Shown here piece after piece: positions 32,514 through 42,673 of a stretch of 64,000 bases of DNA. This DNA comes from Nemertoderma westbladi. Its lineage: Eukaryota; Xenacoelomorpha; Nemertodermatida; Nemertodermatidae. Below the pieces are notes generated by a model. That model had not been told where the DNA came from and made no database searches. It saw only the letters and a program-made list of their open reading frames with translations. The position numbers and the translations under genes were made by a program. The stretch covers positions 40,511 to 104,510 of the forward strand of contig JAUCBJ010001168.1 in the NCBI GenBank assembly GCA_032718475.1, in the 5' to 3' direction. Position 1 is the first letter of the stretch; each line of letters starts with the position of its first letter.

Positions 32514-35500
32514 CGGCGGGGACGCGTGGACTAAATTACCACATCGGATAAATCGGGATCCCTCCTGGATCCTGTCACAGTAACTAAATCCGAGCTGCCG
32601 CCCTAGTTGAACATCAAGAACTGCAACCTAGCTAGCCGAATCATCAGCCACCAGACGAGATGAGTGAATCGGGCGAGACACCGACGCGGACCCCGGACGA
32701 AGATCAAACGATCCGCGAGGCCGTGACCAAGCGATACAGGCCCACGACACCGGAGCCATCGATAACGGGCGAACCGGAAGTTGAGGATGAGGGGGGCCTG
32801 GAACCCGAAGTCGAGCTAAGAGAGAAAGAGAGCGAGATGGAGGGAGATGGAGATGAGTCGACACGGAACGGAGAACGGCGCGCCGATGTCGCCGGCCAGC
32901 TACCGGCCGAGGGCGACGGGCGACCCACCGAAACGGCGACGGTGGGGCCGACGGTGCGACGCCGGACGCAAAGAGACAGCGGAGAGATCGGTACCGATGT
33001 CGCCGGCCAGCTACAGGCCGAGGGCGACGGACGGCCCACCGGAACGGCGACGGTGGAGCCGCAGGTACGACGCCGAACCCGGAGGGACGGAGGAGAGGTC
33101 GGCGACGAGGACGTCGGGGTTTCAGAGCGACTTCGACGGGCTTACATCGCGACCCGGAGACTACTAGAGAAGGCCAGAAAAGGGAAAACGGTAGACGAGG
33201 TGAGACTGAGAAAGCGACTAGGTGAGTCGGATAGACACTTTAATTATCTTATACGTTTTGGGCAAAGAGAACTAGCCGAAACGAGAGCACGTGAAATTGC
33301 CGAGGAACTGTTTAAACTATGGGAATGTGGGAGTATGGAACCTAGCATAGCGTCAGTGTACATAGGGCCATACTTGATCGATGCCCGGGGAGTAAAACCA
33401 GTGGGTTGGAGGGGACTCGAAGGGGGCGAATCCGAGGTTAACACCGAGGATTCGGCCTCGTCGGTCGGAGAAAGCTCCGGGAAGTGGGGGAAAGTTAGTA
33501 GGTCAGGAAGGCGGGGGAACTCCGTCGTAACCGATAAGTCTGTTACATCTTCCGCGAAAGAAAGAGCGGTGAGAAAAATAGGTGCCGCATACCGTCTCAG
33601 CATGGCAGAGCAAGGTCACAGGGAAATGGGGAAACGGCTAGAGGAGGGGAGAGAGCGGTTAGCGAGGGAAGCGGCATTGATTAGAGAAACCGGAGAGAAG
33701 GCCGAAAGGGCTTTGAAAAGCCTAAGGGAGTGTGATGAGATAGAGGAAAGGGAGTGTAGGGAGCGTGAGGCGAGAGAGGAAAGGGAACGCGAGGAGCGTG
33801 AGGCGAGAGAGGAAAGGGAACGCAGGGAGCGTGAGGCGGAACGCAAGGAGCGTGAGGCGAGAGAGGAAAGGAAACGCGAGGAACGTGAGGCAAGGGAGGA
33901 AAGGGAACGCAAGGAGCGTGAGACGGAACGCAAGGAGTATGAAGCGAGAAGGGAAAAGGAACGCAAGGAGTATGAAGCGAGAAAGGAAAGGGAACGCAAG
34001 GAGCGCGAGGCGAGACGAAGGGAGAGCGCTAGGAGCATAGTAGAGTCGGCCAGTCGGGACACCCAGGAGTGTGAGAAGAGAATGATAGAGGCTGAAAGAG
34101 AGAACAAGAAAATAGAGAGACTGCAGAGCGAGTTTGCGGGAAGTGAGATTAGACGGGCGCACGAGTTGCAAGTCGTGCAAGCAACGCCGTCTGAAAGCGG
34201 GGCCCGCTCGAGTATTTTTGAGGACCCGGGGGTCATAGATACATTTATTAATGCCCCACTGACAGGGACCGTACGACAGACCCAAAACTGGTGCGACCGT
34301 ACGGGCCGGGGGGGTAATGATAATAATGGTACAGTAGACGTTGTTAATATTGATAATACCGTATGGGACAACACTAATCAAACCTTTATTACAGGGAATG
34401 CTTTACATAGTGGTAGTAATTTAAATTTAAATCAGAACGCCCCTAGTATTAATGTAGGAAATAATTCTGATATTAATGTAGCTACGCAAAATAATTCAAA
34501 TAATCAAAATAATAACCCGAATTCGAATCTACAAAATAATTTAAATAACGCAATTACGCAAAATAATTCGAATAATTTAAATAATGACCTATGCCCGAAT
34601 TTACAAAATAATTCAGATAACGTGCAGAATAATATAAATAACTTTGTTCCCAACGAACAAAATAATTCCGTTTCCAATATGGGTGTTATTAATGTAAACA
34701 CGTCGGGCCTACATAACCAGGGAGCAGAGGGCCTGGTAGGCCACGTAGTTAGTAGACAGGGAGCAGAGGGCCTGGTAGGCCACGTAGTTGGTAGGGAGGG
34801 AGTAGAGGGCCTGGTAGGCCACGCAATAGCAGAGGGAGAGGCGGGGGTGAATGGACCCGACCGCAGTAGGGTTGATGTGTCGACTAGAGAGATATATAAT
34901 AGCGGGGAGAGAGGTAGCGAAGTTAGACGTAGCGAGTGGGGGGGGGCTACGAGAGCCCCACAACAGCGAATTAGCGGCGAAAAGGGGGGGGGGGCAGAGA
35001 GTGTCCCACAGCCGTCAGCGGATAATGCGAGGGCCGAAATAGGTAAACCGCAACGACCGGCGACGGAAAGTAACAGGGGGATCGCGAGTATCCCCAGCGG
35101 CGTGCGACCGAGCAGAGAGAGACAGGTTGACGTCGCGAGAGGGCGGACGAAGCGTCGAGCCCGATCAGAGGAGGGAAGAAGAACAGTGGGGTTTAACCGG
35201 GAGGTCGACGAGAGATCTCGCGAGCGGGAATATTCCACTGATAGGAGAAGAAAGGAAGACAGTAGTAGAAGTATCGCCGCGAACGATAGAAGAGCGAGGA
35301 CGGATAGCGAGCCGTCGATAGTCGAGATGAGAACGGAGAGTCAGTGGGGTCGGACTCCGGGAGATTGCCGTCGCCCCGGAGGGACGCGACCCGACGAGGC
35401 GCACTACGCGCCGAGAGAGGGGTACGCGATGTACCGGTACGAAGATGAGAACAGTAGAGAGGGGGGTCGGAGAGAAACTTTCCGACGGGATATACCTACC

Positions 35501-37084
35501 GAACGAGAATACGGTAGCCGCGGGGAGGATTATTCGAGAAGAATAAACTTCGATCCCGAACAACACATGCAGACTGTAGGACATACTGTAGGCCTTACTG
35601 CACATACCGTAGGCCATACTGAGAGAGGCAATATAGGCGATAGGATAGCGCGGACGACGGAATTAAACCCCGAAGTCGCGGAATACATACCGGCGGGTAG
35701 GCCAGAAGCTGATAGGCCTATACCGGTACCAGCACAGCAGTATGACTACAGCATGCAAGGACATAACATATACCCAGGGGAGGGGGGAATTATTGCGGAT
35801 AGGTGCATGGGCCCCAACATATTAACATCAACCCCATTCCCAAACATACCGGTGGGGGGGGGGACAGGGTGACATTCCCCCATCACAATATCAACAATAT
35901 ACCCCGATGGTAGCAAGAACAATGAGACCCTTGGACGAAAACAGATCGTGTGACACAGATATATGGAGGGGGCCGCTACCCCCAATGACATACCCAAGCC
36001 AGAGAAAGCCAAGAGATAGGACAGACGGGACGCACCAGACAGGGGAAACTATACAGCACCCGTCGAATCCATTGGAAGCGCAGGCGATAGGGATGGCCAC
36101 GTTGATCGATGCTTTGAAAACGAGGATCGAGTTACCACCCGTGGAACCATTCAAGTTCGATGGGAGTAGGCCGGAAGAATATTTACAATTTCGGCGAATG
36201 TATAGTAACGAAATACTAACAAAAAACTTGACGCAGGCGGAGTGCCTAAAGTATCTACAAGTGTACACGGGAGGCCCAGCATACGATATCGTGAGGCAAT
36301 ACCAAGGAATAGAGGGCGGCTTCACGACAGCATGGCGGGCACTGGATAGGGAATACGGGCACCCGGCCAAGATCATCAGGCAGACGCTGAGAGGCATAAC
36401 ATCGGGTGGCCTACAGGATAACCCCGTTAGCATCAAGACGTTTGCTAACAAAGTCGAAAAGGCGCTAATCGTGTTGAAGACGCTAGACGCGCCGTACGAG
36501 CTCAATGCGTCCAACAACATCACCACGATAGCGCAGGCACTACCGAACTGGCTGCGCAACAAGTGGAGGAAGATCGCCTTTCTCCACTCGAGATAAGAAG
36601 GGTGCGGAACCAGGTTTAGAAGAAATGTCAAACTTCTTAAATTACGAGGCTGAACTAATAACAGACCCAGTCTATAGTGAAGATAGCCTGGGAAAGGGAC
36701 CAAAGACAGATCACTACAGGCCGAAACCAGAGCATAATACATCAAATGCATTGCCGAGGCTCAGGCAATCATTGCCATACGCAGCGACGCAGGGGACTGC
36801 AAGTCCACAGGCAAACGAAGATAAGACAACATCGTGGAACGGACAGGGGAACAATAACAACATGAATAAACATAACCCCAGTACGTCCAGTAGGCCAAAT
36901 CCAGTCAATAAGAATAGTAGGGACTTTGGTACGAATATAACTGCGATACGCAATGCATTGTATAAAGAGGGCTACGACCCAAAGAGCAAATGCCAGTTAC
37001 ACGCAAATGCGCTTCATAAAACCATGAACTGCAGGTACTGGCAGGCGCTACCGAGGCAAGACCAGATAGATTACGCGTCGAGCA
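32038..37084 (+). mobile_element. Element C: BEL/Pao retrotransposon, 5' part only
   Basis: A presumed LTR (32038-32513), a short leader and a long gag. The element stops just after the zinc-finger region of gag, where sequence of element B's LTR begins at 37085. No protease, RT or integrase of this lineage is present. Its coding sequence is much richer in G and C than A or B, and its Gag is only distantly related, so it is a separate lineage. Confidence 0.75.
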
Positions 37085-37089
37085 AGTAG
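32660..37089 (+). pseudogene. Element C gag (DUF1759-type) with two frameshifts
   Basis: Three frames joined by single-base shifts. Frame 1, 32660-35872 (1070 codons), has a duplicated segment (the VAGQL...EGDGRPT block twice, about residues 75-130), a highly charged Arg/Glu helix (about 314-490), an Asn-rich tract (about 547-677) and three copies of a GAEGLVGHVV-like repeat (about 690-724). In a run of ten Gs (35853-35862) the frame shifts to 35862-36596, which contains the DUF1759 Gag domain (EPFKFDGSRPEEYLQF, LTQAECLKYLQVYTGG, ALPNWLRNKWRKI). A second shift near 36580-36595 leads to 36625-37089, with an Asn/Pro-rich linker and a Cys/His motif (CQLHANALHKTMNC). The final codons overlap the junction with element B. 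DUF1759 identifies it as BEL/Pao Gag, the structural protein that packages element RNA. Confidence 0.7.
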
Positions 37090-37402
37090 TTTAAGTCATA
37101 ACTCTGTTTATATAGATAGAGCGCCACGTCCTAAAGGAACTGTTAATATTTCCCGAAGGTGAATAATATTGTCAGAGATTATATAATACTGTCAGTCGAA
37201 TAATACATTAGGCTTACATAGCAATAAGATTAAGCCGTCGAACCCAATCTCCCGGGTATATCCAGCGGGTGAATGATTGCGCACAGATTGGTTTCGACTA
37301 GTGTAGTGAATCAAATACTTGTCATAGGCTAAAGGTGATTTATTATCTAAAAGACATCCTAATTTGGCGGGTTAAACTGCCAAAGGTCTGAAAGCGCGAA
37401 CA
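37085..37402 (+). repeat. Element B truncated 5' LTR
   Basis: The last 318 bases of the LTR, ending AAAGCGCGAACA. They are joined on the left to element C's gag at ...GAGCA|AGTAG. One difference from the 3' LTR (GATTGCGC versus GATCGCGC). Confidence 0.9.
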
Positions 37403-39713
37403 ATAACGGATATTTAGTCTGTATTGCAGTGTAGGCATTAAATACAGTTTAATATTGTTCTGGTAAGAACAATAACGGATATTTAGTCTGTATTGCAGTG
37501 TAGGCATTAAATACAGTTTAATATTGTTCTGGTAAGAACAATAACGGATATTGCTTCTTTATTGCAGTAAGCAATAAAGTCGAAAGTACCGGTCGACCGG
37601 TAACCAGTAGGCCTGACTGCCTGATCATCCGGACCGGAACCTACAGCAGTACAGGTACAGCAGTATTATTCGATTTTGATAATTATATACCGGTAGGCCT
37701 TAATAATTAATCAGGGACTGCAGCCCTGGTTTTTTATTGAGATTTTTACTTATTTCTGTCAAGTTTTATTTGTTTGTAGGGAGGTATTGAACAGAAGGCA
37801 TGTAAGCCTGATCATATTGTACAGACAATTTGTAGGCTGGGCTGTTGTCTGATTGCTGTTAAGTCTGAACGGATTGCAGTGTGTGTAGGTCACCTGTCCG
37901 ATAAAGAACGGTTAGGAAGTAGGGGCAGCCAAGCTGTAAGGTAAACCCCCGTCTAAAGAATAAGTCGTACTACTGGGTTAGAACGCATACTACCTAATCA
38001 TTTCGGAGTCTGCATGTCCTGTAGTTTATTTAGGCTTGAGAGTAGTCTGCCATCGTTTAGTCTGTACTTTGTTTGTGTAGTCTGTACAGGTAGCGTATAA
38101 TATTTATTTAGATAATTTGTAGGCTGGATAGTTGTCTGGCTGTTATTAGGTCTGAACGGATTGCAGTGTGTGTAGAGCCCTTGTCCGATAAAGAACGGTT
38201 GGGAAGTAGGGGCAGCCAAAGCTGTAAGGTAAACCCCCGTCTAAAGAATAAGTCGTACTACTGGGTTAGAACGCATACTACCTAATCATTTCGGAGTCTG
38301 CATGTCCTGTAGTTTATTTAGGCTTGATAGTAGTCTGTCAGTATTTGGTCTGCATTTTGTTTGAGTGGTTTGTACGCGTAGCGTAATATTTATTATTCAG
38401 AGTTTATGCGATTATTCGCAACATTCATTCCCCAAGTTTGTTCCTACAATAATTGTGTTTGTTATACATACCGCTATAGTTAAATTAACCCCGGTACTAC
38501 ACGGGCTGCTTGGCGTAGGTAAAGACTGGTGATTTTGTGCACCGGTCACTCCAGCAGATGCCGTGGTTCTTTTAGCTGTTCAAGTATATTTAACTACTGA
38601 TTATCTGTTGTACAAGTACTCGTACCTAATTTAGGGTTTAGTGTACAGTGCTTTCCGAAAGTAATTAGTGTAGGCATTATATTTGTGTTGTAAAGTGGTT
38701 GATAGGCACATTCGATTAGCTCTATTAACTTCTAGGTAGGAACACTCCATGATACATAACGTAGAACCTATAGCGATACGGTTATAGGTCGTCAGGCGGT
38801 GGTATTTTCCTATCTGGACAACGCAGTGTATTTACTACTACTTATTATTTTCAAGTACCGCAGTACCCTGTCCGTTGTAATAACCAGATTTCTAACCCTT
38901 TGTTAGGCTGGTTTGTAGACTTCTTGTAAAATTACCCTGAAAATTCGTATTTTGTGTTTTTTGTAAATTTTTGTGTTTATTTAGAGATTGTAATCTCACC
39001 CGAATTGTACGTAATTTGTAGTATTAAGTAACTTAGGTAAATTAGCATTATTTGTTTTAGTGTCCTATAAGTAACACTTCACTGAAAGCGCACCGCTTTG
39101 TGTAGTGATTACTCCCCAGAAATAATAACATTTATTTCAAACATTGACAAAACCCATTAAAACGGGTATATATATATTATAAATCAAATCTAAAGATTTA
39201 TAAATAGTAGGCCTACCATACAACCATTAGGTCTCAATATCAGTTGGACTACTGCTCAAATAACGGTAATAAAGTAAGTAAAGTAACCAAGTAACCCTAA
39301 AATTGAGAAATTCAATTATTTAAAATAATTGATATACCGGTATTTAAGATAGGCCTATTATCTTTATTTCTATAAACTTAGGCTGAAATTATACCGGTAC
39401 TTGTAATTAATTCTAGTCCAGAATTATATATACTACAAACTGTAAGCTGTATACCGGTATTCCCCGATAGGCCTATTATATATTTATATATATTTGTGCT
39501 AAAATTATACCGGTATTCTGTGATAAACCTAGTCTGTAATAATACTTATATAGTTATATATACTATAAGCATACCGGTGTTCTAATATAATATATATCAC
39601 ACTACACTGAGTAGCAGTATCGGTAATTAATTACTAGGCTAGCAGTTAATACTGAGTTACTAGACTTGCTCAGACTGTAATACAGCAGTAGACATTCAAC
39701 TGTATACATAAAC
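37403..39713 (+). promoter_or_regulatory. Element B 5' leader
   Basis: Homologous to the leader of A. Directly after the LTR are two 69-bp tandem copies plus a partial third (AACAATAACGG at 37399, 37468, 37537). Then comes the hairpin CTTTATTGC (37557-37565), loop AGTAA, GCAATAAAG (37571-37579). A 288-bp tandem duplication follows (GTAAGG at 37936 and 38224), then AT-rich sequence with repeated ATACCGGTAT-type palindromes (about 39335-39575). No adjacent TGG primer-binding site. Confidence 0.7.
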
Positions 39714-42638
39714 ATGTCTGATACTAAGCAGAACCTTTCAGACAGTTTATTAGATGTAACTATCTGCGACTCAGATAGAGACGTAGAACCGTCTGGTCGT
39801 AAGTTCAGTTCACCTCCCACAGTGAGGAAGGTCATCCCTCCTGTAGTAATAACAGAACCTAGGCTGGTCCAACATCGTAGGTCTATCATAGGCACTCGAG
39901 CTCAGGTCAAGCGGGACCAAGAAGCAGCGGAACAGCAACAACCCGTGAGCCAAGAACTTATTTCTCTGCGGCCAGACAACTCCAGTAGTGAGGATACTGT
40001 AGAGCTGACACCCGAGCGCGGAGCAAGGATGACGGATGCGGTTTATTCGGATCCCCTTCTCATCCTTCCTGCAGCAGTACTCACTAGGTTATTGATCGCT
40101 GTGGAAGAACACCAGATCGATTGGGCGAGAAGTCAGCGCTCAACTAGAGATAGTTATGCTGGGTATACAAGGGAAGAACTGAAGTCCATGGTCGAGTCGC
40201 AATGGAACTTCCCCGGACCCGGACTCCCGTTTGATTTATCAGAAGCTGCCTGGGAAGACATACACCGGATGGGAGTAGCCAAGGAAACCATCGATCCAGC
40301 TGTGTGGAAGAGGTCCGCAGCCGGATACGCACAGGGATTCTTCAGCTCTATGGAGCGAGTAGAAAAACAACTGTTACAACAACCTCAAGGACCTCAAGAG
40401 CAGGGACAACTGCTTTATCAAGTAAGAGAAAGAATTCTGCGAATCAGGCTAATATTATCAGCCTTTGAAGAGGCTTCTAAAAGAAGACAAGACACGTCGT
40501 TGCAAGTTGCCGTAAAGACTTGGTTTCAACGGGTGAGTCGCCAAGTTCAAGGAACAGCTCAGTGGAAGGCTCAGCTGGAGGAGCGCTCAACCCATGGAGA
40601 ATCAACAGACGCTACTTTTTCCCAAGTGGAAAGTGAAGCGACGGCAGAGAAGCCGCATAAGAGGGATGCCATTGACATCTATCTGTCAGACTATCAACGT
40701 TTTTTAGGTGATGACGAGTTGAGGAGAAGGTTAGATGGACTTAGCCCTAATAGCGAAGGAACTCAGCGTGTGTTGGATGCCATCGATGTGGAAATGAGGG
40801 CTGCGAACCAGGCTAAATTTGATGAACAACTCCGCCTGACACGAGTCCAAGAAGAACAAGTAAAGAAAAAACGTATAGAAGACAGAAAGAAAGCAGCAGT
40901 GGTAGCTGCAGAAGCAGAAAGAAAGGCGGCAGCGGCCGAGGCAAAAGCGGCAGCAGCAGAGGCAGCGGCAGAGGCAAAAGCGGCAGAGGCAGCGGCAGAA
41001 GCAGCGGCAGAAAGAAAGGCGGCCGAGGCTGAAAGAAAGGCCGCAGAGGCAGTGGCAGAAGCCGAACGGAGAGCGATTGAAGAAACCACCCAATTAGAAT
41101 TGGAAAGCATTCAGGAGAATCAAGACTGCATAAATAAACAGTTAACAGCTAGTAATATGCAGATGATGAATCGATCTACTCCCAAAAGACAGGGTTATAC
41201 ATCATCTGAGGAAGGCGATACCACCGACACTGAAGGCGGAGGAAATCGATCTCGCCTAAGCAGACGTAAAAGAACATTCCACCGTCAGAAATTGCCTGAT
41301 TTGCCTCCAGCTGTTAGAAGGCAACTAAATAACACCAACTTAGGCAGTACAGAACCCACAGACCAAATAATTAAAATAGAAAGACTCCCTACTATAGTAG
41401 ATGAGCCTGAAATAATTAGGCCTGTTTTTGAAATCACCCCTTCGGTGATAGACACACCTGTGCTCCCTGAAGCTACCTCTAAATTCCCTTTGCATAGCAC
41501 TAAGCTACCTGTGCCCAGTAGAACTGCCCAGGAGACAGTTCAGGTCCTGGACCCCGAGCGAAATATTCCTGATTTGTCGCCCGTTGTCCCTCGTCCGCCC
41601 GCTACAACGTTGGCGACTCCCGCTCCGGCGGTCGAATGGGTGGACGAGAGACGGCGGGGGATGGATCTCCTGCTCGGGCAGATGCAGGAGGCGGTTCAGC
41701 AATTCAAGGGCACAGTAAGGGAAAGTAGGCTAGAGTTTCAAGAAGTGCAGCAAAGTATCGCGCTAGAACGCGATAAATTAGTAAATACACAAAGGGGTAT
41801 ACCACCACCCTCGGTAACAATGTGTCAACCTGTTAGGTCTGAAGTATCTCATGCGCAAGGTGTGGAGCCTACACGCATATATACTGCTAGCGAAGTAGAA
41901 ACTCCTATAGTAAACCCTATTAAGGGTAATTATAGACCTGTTGATAATGACATTCCTTATAGACCTGATCATAATCCGAGAAATTTATATACCGATAACT
42001 CGATATTAAATAACACGATGGCCCAAGAAAGTTTTACGCGTCAAATGGCTAGAACCGAAGCCCGGCAAGCGGTGAAGGTAGGAGAGATCGTCAAGTTCAA
42101 TGGAGATGAGATGAAATGGTTACCTTTTAATGAATATTACAAAGATAACATACAGAACTCTGTGCTATCTAATGGAGAAAAACTTAGATACCTCATCGAG
42201 TGCTTGGAAGGATCTCCCAAGTTAATGGCGTTAAAGTTTATTGGACATCCAGACGGATTAAGACAAGTTTGGGATACACTAAACATCAGGTATGGTAATA
42301 GGAATAACATCGCTGGGTATTTGTATGCAAAGTTGGTAGCGCCCCGAAAGTTTATTAGCAGCGGGATTATCGAGTTTTCCGATGAGATCCAGGAGATCTG
42401 CAGACAATTAGATTGGCTAGGTAAGTCTCATGAGTATCAGAATACTATGGTTATTAGAGCAGTGGCTTCTACTTTACCGAAAGGTGGAGTAGGTACACGC
42501 TGGGATAAGAAAGTGTTATATATGATGGAACAACAACGACGAGACCCTACCATGGCTGATCTCATGTCATTTCTAGATGGAGAAGTGAAATTACAGCTCC
42601 TGAAACTGTCCAGGGAGAAGACACCGGAAAAAAGGTAA
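39714..42638 (+). CDS. Element B Gag
   Basis: A 974-codon ORF. The N-terminus matches A. Residues about 112-295 are an extra segment absent from A (LPAAVLTRLLIAVEEHQIDW, WNFPGPGLPFDLSEAAWEDI) with no family I recognise. Residues about 372-462 are the Ala/Glu/Lys coiled coil, and residues about 779-965 are the DUF1759 BEL Gag domain. The ORF ends at TAA (42636-42638), directly after an A6 run. In A the equivalent run reads AAAATAA and the frame continues into the zinc knuckles. B therefore either carries a 1-base deletion or uses a -1 frameshift to reach pol. Several AG|GTAAGT-like sites cluster just downstream. Confidence 0.85.
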   Translation: MSDTKQNLSDSLLDVTICDSDRDVEPSGRKFSSPPTVRKVIPPVVITEPRLVQHRRSIIGTRAQVKRDQEAAEQQQPVSQELISLRPDNSSSEDTVELTPERGARMTDAVYSDPLLILPAAVLTRLLIAVEEHQIDWARSQRSTRDSYAGYTREELKSMVESQWNFPGPGLPFDLSEAAWEDIHRMGVAKETIDPAVWKRSAAGYAQGFFSSMERVEKQLLQQPQGPQEQGQLLYQVRERILRIRLILSAFEEASKRRQDTSLQVAVKTWFQRVSRQVQGTAQWKAQLEERSTHGESTDATFSQVESEATAEKPHKRDAIDIYLSDYQRFLGDDELRRRLDGLSPNSEGTQRVLDAIDVEMRAANQAKFDEQLRLTRVQEEQVKKKRIEDRKKAAVVAAEAERKAAAAEAKAAAAEAAAEAKAAEAAAEAAAERKAAEAERKAAEAVAEAERRAIEETTQLELESIQENQDCINKQLTASNMQMMNRSTPKRQGYTSSEEGDTTDTEGGGNRSRLSRRKRTFHRQKLPDLPPAVRRQLNNTNLGSTEPTDQIIKIERLPTIVDEPEIIRPVFEITPSVIDTPVLPEATSKFPLHSTKLPVPSRTAQETVQVLDPERNIPDLSPVVPRPPATTLATPAPAVEWVDERRRGMDLLLGQMQEAVQQFKGTVRESRLEFQEVQQSIALERDKLVNTQRGIPPPSVTMCQPVRSEVSHAQGVEPTRIYTASEVETPIVNPIKGNYRPVDNDIPYRPDHNPRNLYTDNSILNNTMAQESFTRQMARTEARQAVKVGEIVKFNGDEMKWLPFNEYYKDNIQNSVLSNGEKLRYLIECLEGSPKLMALKFIGHPDGLRQVWDTLNIRYGNRNNIAGYLYAKLVAPRKFISSGIIEFSDEIQEICRQLDWLGKSHEYQNTMVIRAVASTLPKGGVGTRWDKKVLYMMEQQRRDPTMADLMSFLDGEVKLQLLKLSREKTPEKR

Positions 42639-42673
42639 GTGAAAAACCCGTCTCTAGGAGAAAGGTAACACCA

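Noticed and set aside
33616-34381. Long antisense ORFs (up to 252 codons) in element C
   Set aside because: Antisense of the Arg/Glu-rich helix, which rarely contains antisense stops; very biased composition and no domain.
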